From: Kineothrix sp. MSJ-39
GTDB taxonomy: Bacteria; Bacillota; Clostridia; Lachnospirales; Lachnospiraceae
Direction of reading: 5' to 3'
DNA: 53,678 nt
NCBI RefSeq assembly: GCF_018917935.1
Contig: NZ_JAHLPN010000021.1
Location: forward strand, 1-53,678
This document shows, piece after piece, positions 16,209-25,743 of the stretch (position 1 is its first letter; each line of letters opens with the position of its first letter). Made by a program: the position numbers and the translations under genes. Below the pieces are notes generated by a model. The model was not told the DNA's origin. It saw only the letters and a list, made by a program, of their open reading frames with translations, and did no database searches.

Positions 16209-17096
16209 TTAAAAGCAGTCTTTAAGGATTCTGGCTAATTCTTCAATATAATATCCGGAATTCTCTTTTTTCCAGAATGCACAATAAGTTTTTTTGACAG
16301 GAGACAGGGACTGGTTTCTGACAAGCGGTATTCTGCTGACAGCCGTATCAAACCAGACCTGTTCTCCGATCACATCTACGGGCATATATCCCTGTCCGGT
16401 TATGATTTTAAGGCGGGCTTCCTGCATGGTGTCTGCAAAGAGAAAGTCTCCCTGCAATCCAATGATGTTTTCGTAATACGCCTGTTCTTCCTTTTGTCCG
16501 GTCTGGTTGATCACAAGAATACAAGGCGTATTTTTCAAGTCCCTTGTTTCCAGTGTGCTTAATTTACTGAGCGGATTTTTGGAGGAAAGTTCAATATAAA
16601 TCCTGCTTTCAGCAAGCACTTCGTTATGATAGGCATCGGAAAAGGCACGTCTTTGGTCATTGATCGCAAGGTCAACGGAGTCGTTTTCCAGTGCGTGATA
16701 CAATTCTTCATGACTTCCAACAATAATTTTTACATTTACAGTAGGATATTTTTCAGAAAATGAAGCGATCGCTTCAGAGAGCTCATTTCCGTGATAGCCC
16801 TTGTAATAGCCAATGCGTAAAACAGCATTGTTATTATCTGCAATTCTTTTTGTTTCACGGACAAGCTGTTTCAGATCGCCTGTTATGATAAGGCTTTTTT
16901 GATAAAAATGTTCACCGGCGGGAGTCAGGGAAAACGTACGGTTATGTCGCTCTAAAAGCTGCACACCGAGTTCGTCTTCTAATTTTTTGATCTGCTGGGA
17001 AATAGCAGATTGTGAAACCTTGCACTGTTCAGCAGCCAGATAAAAATTTCCGTTTTCAATGACTGCCTGTAAGTATTCCATTTGACGTAAGAGCAT
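16209..17096 (-). CDS. LysR-family transcriptional regulator
   Basis: Full-length (295 residues) LysR regulator. The N-terminal winged HTH reads LRQMEYLQAVIENGNFYLAA and SQSAISQQIKKLEDELGVQL; the rest is the periplasmic-binding-like effector domain with typical segments LRIGYYKGYHG and VDLAINDQRRAF. Its start is supported by AAAGGAG. It is divergent from the flavodoxin gene, and the 149-base intergenic region holds the palindrome GATTA-N7-TAATC, the T-N11-A form these regulators bind. The likely targets are therefore the flavodoxin-SDR-hydrolase genes to its right, as well as itself. Confidence 0.92.
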   Translation of the reverse strand: MLLRQMEYLQAVIENGNFYLAAEQCKVSQSAISQQIKKLEDELGVQLLERHNRTFSLTPAGEHFYQKSLIITGDLKQLVRETKRIADNNNAVLRIGYYKGYHGNELSEAIASFSEKYPTVNVKIIVGSHEELYHALENDSVDLAINDQRRAFSDAYHNEVLAESRIYIELSSKNPLSKLSTLETRDLKNTPCILVINQTGQKEEQAYYENIIGLQGDFLFADTMQEARLKIITGQGYMPVDVIGEQVWFDTAVSRIPLVRNQSLSPVKKTYCAFWKKENSGYYIEELARILKDCF

Positions 17097-17139
17097 ATCC
17101 GTATTTCTCCTTTTTTATGTTCTATCAGAAGTATAAAAC

Positions 17140-17205
17140 GATTAGTAAAAGTAATCAATATGATAAGAAAAAAGTTTTGATTCAAAAGAAAAAGTAAACT
17201 ATGAT
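17140..17205 (+). promoter_or_regulatory. LysR-type box and flavodoxin promoter
   Basis: GATTA (17140-17144) and TAATC (17152-17156), separated by 7 bases, form a LysR-type palindrome. TTGATT (17177-17182) and TATGAT (17200-17205) with a 17-base gap form a promoter reading into the flavodoxin gene; the box is centred about 65 bases before the expected start, a usual position for LysR recognition sites. Confidence 0.55.
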
Positions 17206-17245
17206 AAAACCAAATAGAAGCGATCAACAATAAGGAGGAATCAAA

Positions 17246-17767
17246 ATGGCTAAGAATCTGATTATTTACTATTCACGAAAAGGTGAGAACTATGTAAACG
17301 GAAGCATCATTGATTTAAAGAAGGGTAACACAGAAATCTGTGCAGAATTTATCCAAAAAGCAGTAGGCGGAGATCTTTTTGAGATTGAAACGGTCAGAGA
17401 GTATTCCAAAGACTATCATACGTGCACGGAAGAAGCGCAGCAGGAGCTGCGGGAAAATGCCAGACCGGAGCTGAAACAGTATCTTTCTGATATTGCAGAC
17501 TATGACAATATATTCGTATGCGGTCCCTGCTGGTGGGGAACGTACCCTGTAGCTGTATTTACACAGCTTGAGAAACTGGACTTTACAGGAAAGAAAGTAA
17601 TGGCACTTATGACACATGAAGGCAGCGGACTGGGAAACAGCGAACGTGATCTCAGAAGAATCTGTAAGGGTGCAGAATTTGGCACCGGTATTGCGGTACA
17701 CGGAGCCGATGCAGGGAAAGCAAAGCAGACGGTAGCTAACTGGGCAAAGAAAAATGTGGAAGAATAG
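17246..17767 (+). CDS. Flavodoxin-family protein
   Basis: FMN-binding electron carrier or FMN-dependent reductase. The 173-residue protein starts with the FMN phosphate-binding strand-loop LIIYYSRKGENYVNGSIIDL, followed by NTEICAEFIQ; the isoalloxazine-binding loops are in VCGPCWWGTYPVAVFTQLE (about 90-108) and MTHEGSGLGNSERDL (about 118-132). The long first loop after YSRKGEN differs from classic flavodoxins and matches the flavodoxin_4 group often paired with oxidoreductases. Start behind AAGGAGG. First gene of a rightward group opposite a LysR regulator; the next gene starts 31 bases downstream. Confidence 0.88.
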   Translation: MAKNLIIYYSRKGENYVNGSIIDLKKGNTEICAEFIQKAVGGDLFEIETVREYSKDYHTCTEEAQQELRENARPELKQYLSDIADYDNIFVCGPCWWGTYPVAVFTQLEKLDFTGKKVMALMTHEGSGLGNSERDLRRICKGAEFGTGIAVHGADAGKAKQTVANWAKKNVEE

Positions 17768-17798
17768 GATAACAAAGTAAGAAGATCGGAGGAAGAAT

Positions 17799-18635
17799 AT
17801 GCGTAAAAAAGAGGTCATGATCGTAACAGGAGCAGGACAGATCAGTATGGCGATCGCCAGAAGAGTAGGCTATGGCAAGAAGATTGTCATGGGTGACAAG
17901 AATATCGAAAATGCAAAGACAATCGCAGAGATCATGAACAATGCAGGATTTGATGTAGAACCGGTAGAAATGGATCTTTCATCCAGGGAATCCATCAAAA
18001 ACCTGATCGCAAAAGCGCAGGAATACGGCGAGATCAAAATGCTGGTAAACGGAGCAGGTGTATCCCCAAGTCAGGCACCGATCGAAGCAATCCTGAAAGT
18101 TGATCTGTACGGAACGGCTGTACTGCTGGAAGAAGTCGGTAAGGTAATTGCAGAGGGCGGCTGTGGTGTGACGATCTCCAGTCAGTCAGGTTGGAGAATG
18201 CCACAGCTCTCTGCAGAAGAAGATGCAGCACTTGCAACAACACCAACCGAAGAATTATTAAATCTTGAGATTTTACAGCCGGAACATATCAAAGATACGC
18301 TCCACGCCTACCAGCTGGCAAAACGCTGCAACGAAAAGCGCGTGATGGCACAATCTGTTGTATGGGGCAAGCGTGGTGCACGGCTGAATGATATTGCACC
18401 GGGCATTATCGTGACACCGCTGGCGGTGGATGAGTTCAACGGTCCACGTGGAGATTTCTACAAAAATATGTTTGCAAAGTGCCCGGCAGGAAGACCGGGA
18501 ACAGCCGATGAAGTAGCAAATGTGGCGGAACTTCTGATGAGCGAGAAAGGTGCATTTATCACCGGCTCTACTTTCCTGATCGATGGTGGTGCAACCTCCT
18601 CTTATTACTATGGGCCGCTGAAGCCAGAGGCATAA
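17799..18635 (+). CDS. Short-chain dehydrogenase/reductase
   Basis: NAD(P)-dependent oxidoreductase of the SDR family, 278 residues. It has a Rossmann motif VTGAGQISMAIARRVGYGKK (slightly atypical TGxGxxxMA), LVNGAGVSPSQAPIE, the catalytic Ser in TISSQSGWR and the YxxxK pair in HAYQLAKRCN, then the C-terminal GAFITGSTFLIDGGATSSYY. An insertion of about 25 residues lies between the serine and the tyrosine, longer than in the minimal family. Good ribosome site CGGAGGAAG. Cotranscribed with the flavodoxin and followed by an alpha/beta hydrolase; substrate unknown. Confidence 0.88.
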   Translation: MRKKEVMIVTGAGQISMAIARRVGYGKKIVMGDKNIENAKTIAEIMNNAGFDVEPVEMDLSSRESIKNLIAKAQEYGEIKMLVNGAGVSPSQAPIEAILKVDLYGTAVLLEEVGKVIAEGGCGVTISSQSGWRMPQLSAEEDAALATTPTEELLNLEILQPEHIKDTLHAYQLAKRCNEKRVMAQSVVWGKRGARLNDIAPGIIVTPLAVDEFNGPRGDFYKNMFAKCPAGRPGTADEVANVAELLMSEKGAFITGSTFLIDGGATSSYYYGPLKPEA

Positions 18636-18728
18636 ATACTGCCTGATGCTTAATGAGAAATTTAGCATTTGCCTTTTTTAAGTGCGGGAAATATGATAAA
18701 AGAAAACACAAAAGAAAGGCTTGAAACA

Positions 18729-19481
18729 ATGACGATTCATGAATTCGGAAAAGAAAATAAAGAAACGATCCTGCTGATCCATCCGTCTGTTGTAAAATGG
18801 GATTATTTTGAACTGGTCGTCCCTATTTTGCAGGAGAAATACCATCTGCTGGTTCCGGCACTTCCCGGCTACGATTTTGATAATGACAGCGATTTTACCA
18901 GCGTAGAGCAGATTGCGGCAGAACTGAATGACTGGCTGAAAGCAGAAGGATATACGGAATTATATGCGGTATATGGCTGCTCCATGGGCGGCTCTGTTGC
19001 ACTGCTGGTTGCCTTAGGACAACTGATCAGAATAAAGCACTGCGTTATGGATGGCGGTATCACGCCTTATCAGCTGCCATGGCTCATCACGCGTTTTATT
19101 GCACTGAAGGATTATCTTATGATGATGATCGGCAGAACCGGCGGTGTGGGACTATTGGAAAAAGCATTTGCCACAGATGATTATTCCAAAGAAGATCTGC
19201 AGTATGTAGCAGATGTTCTGCGGCATTGCAGCAGGAAGACGCTGTGGCGCACCTTTGATTCGTGCAACAATTATAAAGTGCCCACGCCTCTTCCGAAAAT
19301 AAATACAAAGCTCCATTACTGGTATACAAAAGGGGAAGAAAAAGAAAGAAAACAGGATATCAATTACATAAAACAAAAATTTCCACAGACAAAGTTTACA
19401 GTATTGCCGGACTTAGGACATGCAGGACTGGTTTTGCTGAAACCGGAGCTGTTTGCGGAAATGATCGGAGCGCTTTCCTGA
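18729..19481 (+). CDS. Alpha/beta-hydrolase
   Basis: Predicted serine hydrolase of about 250 residues. The oxyanion-side segment is LLIHPSVVKWDYFE, the nucleophile elbow is GCSMGG (Ser within G-x-S-x-G), the acid is probably in LHYWYTKGEEKER or nearby, and the His is in LPDLGHAGLVLLKPELF. Start is uncertain: the ATG at 18729 (AAAGG 10 bases upstream) is preferred, with ATG 18693 as an alternative. It follows the SDR gene by 93 bases and may share the LysR-controlled transcript. Substrate unknown; lipase, esterase or haloperoxidase-like functions are all possible. Confidence 0.8.
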   Translation: MTIHEFGKENKETILLIHPSVVKWDYFELVVPILQEKYHLLVPALPGYDFDNDSDFTSVEQIAAELNDWLKAEGYTELYAVYGCSMGGSVALLVALGQLIRIKHCVMDGGITPYQLPWLITRFIALKDYLMMMIGRTGGVGLLEKAFATDDYSKEDLQYVADVLRHCSRKTLWRTFDSCNNYKVPTPLPKINTKLHYWYTKGEEKERKQDINYIKQKFPQTKFTVLPDLGHAGLVLLKPELFAEMIGALS

Positions 19482-19573
19482 TGTTTTCAATTACGACTGT
19501 ACAAAATCCCGCAACTGACCGATATATACAGTAGATGCACATCACAGAATACGGATCAGGGAGAAACGATAGT

Positions 19574-20575
19574 ATGGTAATTCAGAAAACAGAGCAGTCG
19601 CTGCAGGCGGTTCAAAATGTAAATCTGCAAAAAAGTGCGGGAAAAAGAAATAGAAGAGCGCAGAATGCACAGAACACCAAGAAGAATGTGGACGGCAGAT
19701 TCCTGATCGCAGGATCTTCCAAGGAGCAGATTGAAAAGAAACGTAAGCTGGCACAGAAGCAGGCGATGAAGCTTGTAAAAGATGCTTTTTCCGGGGATCA
19801 GGCGACGAAACAAAATATAGAGGATCTGAAAGCGCAGAAGGCGGAAAAGGTTGCAGCGTATCAGGAAAAAATGCAGCAGATCGGCAATATTTCCGCAGAA
19901 AAGGAAAAACTGCGGGAGACCTATGGGATAGCGAAGGATTCACAGGAGCAGAAGGATCTGGATCTTCTGGAAAAATACCAGAATAACAAGCTGGGTATTT
20001 TTTCGGATGATTTCAGTAAAGAAGAAATTGACCGGTTAAAGGAACTGGCAAATGAGCCGCGGACGGAATACCAGAAACAGGTACTTGCTTTAAACGGGAA
20101 AAAGGCTGCCCTGCAGTCAGATGCGGATCTTATGCAGCAGCAGATCATGGTGCTGACGCAAAACCAGTCGGATGCCAAGATCGACCAGCTAAAATCGCAG
20201 GATATGCTGAAGGCGGGAGACGCTGCGGAAGAGATCAAGAAAGCTGCATCGGACGAGATCGTAGGGATGGCGCTTGCAGATGCAAAAGAGAAGCTGGATA
20301 AAGAACTGGAAGAGAAAAAGGAAGAGGCCGAAAAGAAGGCAGAAGAAAAAGCAGAGCAGGACGAGCGGATCGAGAAAGCGAAGGAAGAACGAAAAGAGAG
20401 CAGAGAAATGATCGAAGGGGATCTGGATGCGGAAAAGCTGCAGGCAGATGCCAGCCTCCGGAAACAGTCCGTTACGCAGTCTGAAGAGACGACGCAACGG
20501 ATCAACCAGATCATGAAGAAGAATAACCTGATCAATGAGGATCTGAAGGGTATTGAGATTGATGTGAATTTTTAA
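19574..20575 (+). CDS. Coiled-coil protein of unknown function
   Basis: A 333-residue, highly charged protein without signal peptide or membrane segment. The N-terminal 40 residues are basic and Asn/Gln-rich (LQKSAGKRNRRAQNAQNTKK), then helical segments dominate, with a long coiled coil near residues 215-300 rich in Glu and Lys (EKLDKELEEKKEEAEKKAEE). It ends in NLINEDLKGIEIDVNF. I recognise no domain. Start at the ATG at 19574 with AGGGAG upstream, rather than the ATG at 19535. Its stop overlaps by 4 bases the end of the convergent methyltransferase gene. A structural or scaffolding role is only a guess. Confidence 0.6.
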   Translation: MVIQKTEQSLQAVQNVNLQKSAGKRNRRAQNAQNTKKNVDGRFLIAGSSKEQIEKKRKLAQKQAMKLVKDAFSGDQATKQNIEDLKAQKAEKVAAYQEKMQQIGNISAEKEKLRETYGIAKDSQEQKDLDLLEKYQNNKLGIFSDDFSKEEIDRLKELANEPRTEYQKQVLALNGKKAALQSDADLMQQQIMVLTQNQSDAKIDQLKSQDMLKAGDAAEEIKKAASDEIVGMALADAKEKLDKELEEKKEEAEKKAEEKAEQDERIEKAKEERKESREMIEGDLDAEKLQADASLRKQSVTQSEETTQRINQIMKKNNLINEDLKGIEIDVNF

Positions 20576-21966
20576 AGGTGTTTACGCAGGCCTTTCGGAT
20601 AGTGGTTTTTCATGATATTGCCTGCGAGCTTGCCCCAGCCGAGGCTGTAGCCGTCGATGCAGATCAGATACCAGCCGTTTTTCCCTTCATAGGAGAAGGT
20701 TTCACCGGCTATAAAACGGATCGCAGTCTGTAACTGCTGCGGATCAGAGCTATCTAGGTTTACATAATTTCTAACCTGCGCAGGTCGCAGGGAAAGAGCC
20801 AGTGCATGTCCCGGGATAAAGCGTTTTCCGGATAACTGTCCTAAATGAAGCCCGGCGCGCAGTACTTTCAGTCCATGCAGAGAAGGCGCCTGCTCCGGCA
20901 GCAGGTAGATCTGTTCCCCGAAAGCAGTCATCTGACCGGAGAGCGGGGTAACAAGCGTTTCCTGTAAAAATGCGGATAACAGAGAATCATCCTGGGAGAT
21001 CGCACCATTTGATTTGGTGCGGTCTCTTTTTTTGGAAACCTGACGACCGGAAGGAACAGGATCGCCCTCTCCCTTTTGGAGAACTGCAACGAAATGCCCT
21101 TCTCCGTGGAGCTTATGCGGCCAGAGACGAATCGTAGATTCTGCTTCTTTTATGAGTCCAGGCTGCATACCATCATACAGAGGCACCTGTATCAGCCGGT
21201 AGAGCGGATGGGCATCTAAAAACTGCAGGATGCACTGCTCATCTTCCTCCGGTGAGAAGGTACAGGTGGAATATACCATGCGGCCGCCCATGCGGAGCAT
21301 CAGATCTGCCTGCTCTAAGATCTCCTGCTGCCTTTTGGCACACAGGACTACATTTTCAGGGCTCCACTGCGTTATGGCTTCGTCATTTTTGCGGAACATG
21401 CCTTCGCCGGAGCAGGGCGCATCTACCATGATCCGGTCAAAAAAGAGCGGAAAATGAGAAGAAAGCTCTGCGGGAGCCATGTTTGTGACAATCGCATTGG
21501 GAATGCCCATGCGTTCTATATTTTCTGACAGAATGCGGGCTCTGGCAGGATGGATCTCATTGCTGATCAGAAGCCCCTGCCCCTGCATGGCTCCGGCGAT
21601 CTGAGTGCTTTTTCCACCGGGCGCGGCGCAAAGATCCAGAATCTTTTCACCGGGCTGTGCATCTAAATAGGCAGCAGGCGCCATGGCACTCGGTTCCTGA
21701 ATGTAGTAGGCACCGGCTTCATGATACGGGGATTTGCCCGGATGCAGCTGTGGCGGATAATAAAAACCTGTGGAGCACCACGGTACAGGCGTAAGCATGC
21801 AGCCAAGGTAGGAAAACAGTGTATCCGCATCGCCCTTTAACGGATTTGTGCGAAGTGCCTGATAATGGTCTGTATCATAGCTTTGTATAAAACTTTCATA
21901 TTCGGTCTGATCCGGCAAAAGCTGCTGCATACGCCGGAGAAACGCTTCTGGTAACGGAAATGACAT
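20572..21966 (-). CDS. RsmF-like rRNA cytosine-C5 methyltransferase
   Basis: SAM-dependent 5-methylcytosine methyltransferase of the RsmB/RsmF (NOL1/NOP2/Sun) family, acting on rRNA (or possibly tRNA). Motif I is LDLCAAPGGKSTQIAGA, followed by SNEIHPARARILSENIERMG, the catalytic Cys in MVDAPCSGEGMFRK and the second conserved Cys in VYSTCTFSPEEDEQ. The N-terminal 60 residues and the C-terminal 160 residues (about 305-464), with FSYEGKNGWYLICIDGYSLG, match the RNA-binding extension of RsmF-type enzymes. Length 464, full. Start behind TAGGAGATT. It overlaps the convergent coiled-coil gene by 4 bases. Confidence 0.92.
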   Translation of the reverse strand: MSFPLPEAFLRRMQQLLPDQTEYESFIQSYDTDHYQALRTNPLKGDADTLFSYLGCMLTPVPWCSTGFYYPPQLHPGKSPYHEAGAYYIQEPSAMAPAAYLDAQPGEKILDLCAAPGGKSTQIAGAMQGQGLLISNEIHPARARILSENIERMGIPNAIVTNMAPAELSSHFPLFFDRIMVDAPCSGEGMFRKNDEAITQWSPENVVLCAKRQQEILEQADLMLRMGGRMVYSTCTFSPEEDEQCILQFLDAHPLYRLIQVPLYDGMQPGLIKEAESTIRLWPHKLHGEGHFVAVLQKGEGDPVPSGRQVSKKRDRTKSNGAISQDDSLLSAFLQETLVTPLSGQMTAFGEQIYLLPEQAPSLHGLKVLRAGLHLGQLSGKRFIPGHALALSLRPAQVRNYVNLDSSDPQQLQTAIRFIAGETFSYEGKNGWYLICIDGYSLGWGKLAGNIMKNHYPKGLRKHL

Positions 21967-22138
21967 AAATAATCTCCTAACATAATCTTTGCCTCTGTAT
22001 TTTAGAAGCAGTATTTATCTGTTCCCTTATTATATAGGGTTTGCTTCAAATGAGCAAGATGGGCAAAACAGGCAGTATCCTCCTATTTACAGACAGGGGG
22101 CGTGTCGATATAATGAGGGATGAAAGAGAGTGTAGATC

Positions 22139-23782
22139 ATGCAGAACAAAAAGAAAAAACGAAAAAAGAAAAATAAAAGGATCGTGCTTTGGAGCAGTCT
22201 GGGCGTGCTGCTTGTATTCCTGCTGGGACTTTTGACCGCAGGCAGTGTATATTGCAGCAGCCATTTCAGTAAAGGGACGGTCATCAATGAGATCGACGCG
22301 TCAGGACTGACGATGGCGGAACTGGAAAACCGGATGCGGGAATATGTCCTGACTGTGAGGGAGCGGACAGGAGAGGGCAGTTACATCACGGAAACGATCA
22401 CGGGAGATCAGATCGGTGTAACAGTTTCCAATACAGACGAACTGGAAGGAATTTTGAAAAAACAGAATATTTTAAAGGCGATTTCTTCTTATATAAAAGG
22501 AGAGCAGCAGGTATATACCGTAGAGAATCTGTATGCCTATGTGGACAGCGCGCTGATGACAGCGATCCTGAAGCTGCAGGGCTTTCAGGACAGTTTTGTG
22601 ACAGAACCTGTGGATGCCCATATTTCAGACTATGATCCACAGAGCGGCTATCAGATCGTACCGGAGGTACGGGGAAATGTACTGAACCAGACCAAGACGA
22701 TCCAGACCGTAAAAGAGGCGGTTGATGCACTGCTTCCGGAAACAGATTTAGAAGAAGCAGGCTGTTATGAGGAGCCTTCCGTCTATGCGGATGATACAAA
22801 GCTGACAGAACGCCTTGCACAGATGAAGCAGTATACGGATCTGCGTATCGTATATCATTTCGGACAGCAGGAGGAAGTGATCGATGGCAGTGTACTTTCC
22901 CAGTGGCTTTTGGTTGATGAAGAGACGAACAAGGTCAGTGTATCGGAGGAGAAGATCGATGATTTTGTGGTCATGCTTCGTAAGAAATATGACACGATCT
23001 TCCGCAGCAGAGAATTTCAGACGAGCTATGGCAAGACGATCACGATCGAAGGCGGCGATTACGGCTGGTGGATGAATTACAGTCAGGAGCAGGAAGAGCT
23101 GAAGGAAATGATCAAGAACGGGGAAAGCGGTGAGCGTATCCCTGTTTATTACCAGACAGCGGCTGTATATGGCAGTCAGGACTACGGCAATACATATATT
23201 GAGATCAATCTGACAGCGCAGCACCTTTTCTTATATGTAGACGGAGAGAAGAAAATGGAATCGGAGTTTGTTTCCGGAAATGCGTCCAGAGGCTTTGATA
23301 CACCGGCGGGTATTTACGGCATTACCTATAAGGAACAGGATGCCATGCTGGTAGGGGAAAATTATGAAACACCGGTTTCTTACTGGATGCCATTCAATGG
23401 CAATATCGGACTGCATGATGCGATCTGGAGAGACAGCTTTGGAGCTGATATTTATAAAAAGAGTGGTTCCCATGGATGTGTCAATATGCCTTATCTGAAA
23501 GCAAAAGAATTATACGGGGAGATCGCGAAGGGAACACCCGTTATCTGCTATTATCTGGACGGAACGGCATCGGAGGAGACGATCGGACAGTCGGATGCGG
23601 AAAAGGCACAGGCAGTTGTCGATTCGATTGCCAAGATTGGAACTGTCACAAAGGACAGCAAAAAGAAAATAGAACGAGCAAGACAGTTGTATAACGACGC
23701 ATCTGCAGCGCAGCGGGAATATGTGACCAATTATGAGGTGCTTACCGCTGCGGAAGATATGTATCAGTCGCTTAAGAAATAA
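22139..23782 (+). CDS. L,D-transpeptidase (YkuD domain) anchored in the membrane
   Basis: Cell-wall enzyme that makes 3-3 cross-links between peptide stems. The 547-residue protein has a very basic cytoplasmic start (MQNKKKKRKKKNKR), a single membrane anchor at about residues 15-37, a PG-binding_4 type region (about 40-330), and a YkuD catalytic domain (about 350-480). The active site is the His in IGLHDAIWR (about residue 424) and SHGCVNM with Cys about residue 446. A 60-residue C-terminal tail after the domain contains a repeat-like helical segment. Start at 22139; own promoter region upstream. Its 3' end overlaps the convergent GDPD gene by 19 bases. Confidence 0.93.
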   Translation: MQNKKKKRKKKNKRIVLWSSLGVLLVFLLGLLTAGSVYCSSHFSKGTVINEIDASGLTMAELENRMREYVLTVRERTGEGSYITETITGDQIGVTVSNTDELEGILKKQNILKAISSYIKGEQQVYTVENLYAYVDSALMTAILKLQGFQDSFVTEPVDAHISDYDPQSGYQIVPEVRGNVLNQTKTIQTVKEAVDALLPETDLEEAGCYEEPSVYADDTKLTERLAQMKQYTDLRIVYHFGQQEEVIDGSVLSQWLLVDEETNKVSVSEEKIDDFVVMLRKKYDTIFRSREFQTSYGKTITIEGGDYGWWMNYSQEQEELKEMIKNGESGERIPVYYQTAAVYGSQDYGNTYIEINLTAQHLFLYVDGEKKMESEFVSGNASRGFDTPAGIYGITYKEQDAMLVGENYETPVSYWMPFNGNIGLHDAIWRDSFGADIYKKSGSHGCVNMPYLKAKELYGEIAKGTPVICYYLDGTASEETIGQSDAEKAQAVVDSIAKIGTVTKDSKKKIERARQLYNDASAAQREYVTNYEVLTAAEDMYQSLKK

Positions 23783-25587
23783 TGCGTCAGCTGCTCCAGC
23801 CAGATCGCAATGGATGGATTCAGTTCCTGTGAATAAAGCACTTCTTTGGCACGAACCGGTTCATCCGTGATCAGGCAGTCGATACCGAGGCTGAACATAC
23901 GCTCCATTTCTTCGCGTTCATTGACTGTCCAGGCATAAACCGTCTTGCCGTTTGCATGCATATGATTTACCAGCTTACGGGTAATAAAGGAAGATTTGAT
24001 ACTGAAACCATCGATATAGCCCAGGTTCCGGTAATTCCCGTAAGCAACAGGTAACAGATAGATCGTCTGGATGGAATCATCCAGCGATTTTATTTTTTTC
24101 AGGGAATCCAGTTTCTTGGCAGCAACCACGCAGTGCTCCGCATCATCATGAGATTCGATCAGTGCAACCACACCTGCTTCCAGACCGGTATCGGAGGCAT
24201 TTGTTTTCAGTTCAATATTCAAATCAATCTTGCCTTTACAGAGTGCCAGTACCTCATCCAGCGTACAGATTTTTTCACCTTTGTAAGCAGGAGAAAAATG
24301 AGAGCCGAAATCCAGAGAGAGAAGCTCTTCATAGGTCATGTCGGAAACATTTTTGTCGACACCGGTCAGACGCTTTAAATTGGTATCATGTACCACAACA
24401 ATGACATGATCTTTTGTCTGCTGGACATCCAGCTCGATGCAGTCAGCCTGATTGTCGATCGCGGACTGAAAAGCTGCAAGGGTGTTTTCCGGTGCATTAT
24501 GGCTGTCACCGCGGTGGGCGGTAATGACAGGAGTGGACAGCAGGATATTCTGCGTCCAGAAGATGCTCGTATCTTTTAACAGATCCAGATAATAAAAATT
24601 GAAGCCTGCCGCAAGGATTACCAGAAGCAGAAGCAAACGCTTGCTGATCCTGACCAGTATGGAACGGCTTTCCGGAACCGGCGCAGGCACCTCTTCCTCC
24701 TGCTTTAACAGCTGCCTGTAATAGAGTGCGCTCAAATAGGAAAATGTCAGTGGAATGCTGAACAGAATGTAAAGCTCGAACAAAAAGGACAGGATCGAGC
24801 TGAAGATCATATAAACTGTGCTGCTGTTAAAGTGATCCGTAAGTATAAAGCGTACAAAGAAAAGACTCAGCACAAAGCAGATCAGCAGAACGATCACAAG
24901 AACAGCCAGGATCAGGATATTCCATGCAAGGAGCTGCAGTGCTGTATGCAGATAGTGATGTTTTGTCAGTTTTTTGCAATGTGCTCTTGCTTCTTTGAAG
25001 CATCCCGGCTCCAAACAATAGCAGTGAAGGCTTAAACAGTAGCGGATCGCAAGGAGCAGACAGATCACAAGGATCGCACAGAGTATATGAAATACGGTCT
25101 GATTGGACCGGATATAATACAGGATAAAATCAGGGATCGTCACACTTGTAAAATAGCCTGACAGAATCGTGATATTGGTCAGCGGAACAAGAAACAGAGA
25201 AAACAGGAAGAGACTGCGGTTATGGCGGCGGATACTCTTCTTTAAAATAAAAAGCCCGCGGCTGAGCATGCCTGTCAGAGAAATGGTCTGTCTGTGATAA
25301 GAAGCATGAAATGCCGGGATCAGACAAAAAATTTCAAATACGGTGATAATGGAAAGCAAAAGCAGGATAAAGCACAGGATCACGATCGTGGTCGGACGTA
25401 CCAGATAAGAAAAGATACGGTCTTCGGATAAGTAACGATAGCCTGCAAGGCGCAGAGAGAGCTGGAAGCATGCGGTAACACATGGCAGCATCAGTGCGAT
25501 GCAGAATAAGCGGTATACAATTTCAAAGCCTACGATGGAACGTAGGTTTCTTTTTAATAAATAAAAGCTTTGCTGAAAAGTGTTCAT
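23764..25587 (-). CDS. Membrane-bound glycerophosphodiester phosphodiesterase
   Basis: Hydrolyses glycerophosphodiesters or related phosphodiester polymers outside the membrane. The 607-residue protein carries an N-terminal membrane domain with about eight hydrophobic segments (residues 15-345, the GPDPase_memb type) and a C-terminal GDPD TIM barrel. Catalytic features are TAHRGDSHNAPENTLAAFQS (His about residue 357), ELDVQQTKDHVIVVVHDTNL and LNIELKTN, with TVNEREEMERMFSLGIDCLI near the end. In Firmicutes such fusions are thought to act on lipoteichoic acid or lipid head groups; that is inference. The start has a weak AGGGAATGACAG upstream. Confidence 0.92.
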   Translation of the reverse strand: MNTFQQSFYLLKRNLRSIVGFEIVYRLFCIALMLPCVTACFQLSLRLAGYRYLSEDRIFSYLVRPTTIVILCFILLLLSIITVFEIFCLIPAFHASYHRQTISLTGMLSRGLFILKKSIRRHNRSLFLFSLFLVPLTNITILSGYFTSVTIPDFILYYIRSNQTVFHILCAILVICLLLAIRYCLSLHCYCLEPGCFKEARAHCKKLTKHHYLHTALQLLAWNILILAVLVIVLLICFVLSLFFVRFILTDHFNSSTVYMIFSSILSFLFELYILFSIPLTFSYLSALYYRQLLKQEEEVPAPVPESRSILVRISKRLLLLLVILAAGFNFYYLDLLKDTSIFWTQNILLSTPVITAHRGDSHNAPENTLAAFQSAIDNQADCIELDVQQTKDHVIVVVHDTNLKRLTGVDKNVSDMTYEELLSLDFGSHFSPAYKGEKICTLDEVLALCKGKIDLNIELKTNASDTGLEAGVVALIESHDDAEHCVVAAKKLDSLKKIKSLDDSIQTIYLLPVAYGNYRNLGYIDGFSIKSSFITRKLVNHMHANGKTVYAWTVNEREEMERMFSLGIDCLITDEPVRAKEVLYSQELNPSIAIWLEQLTHYFLSD

Positions 25588-25743
25588 GCTGTCATTCCCT
25601 GTCTGTAATCTACCTGTCTAGTGTACCGCAAATTTTCCCTTAAAACAAGGAAAAACAAATGTGCATTCGTTGACAGGTTTCGTCAGAAAGGGTATTCTAA
25701 AGGCATAGAAAAAGATTGTAACGAAAGAATGGAACAGACCAAT

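Noticed and set aside
19921-20535. 204-residue Ser-rich minus-strand frame opposite the coiled-coil gene
   Set aside because: Its Ser/Phe richness is the mirror image of a Glu/Lys-rich coding sequence; no start signal.
22398-23224. Long minus-strand frames inside the L,D-transpeptidase gene
   Set aside because: Shadow frames of a well-supported gene, without ribosome sites or recognisable domains.
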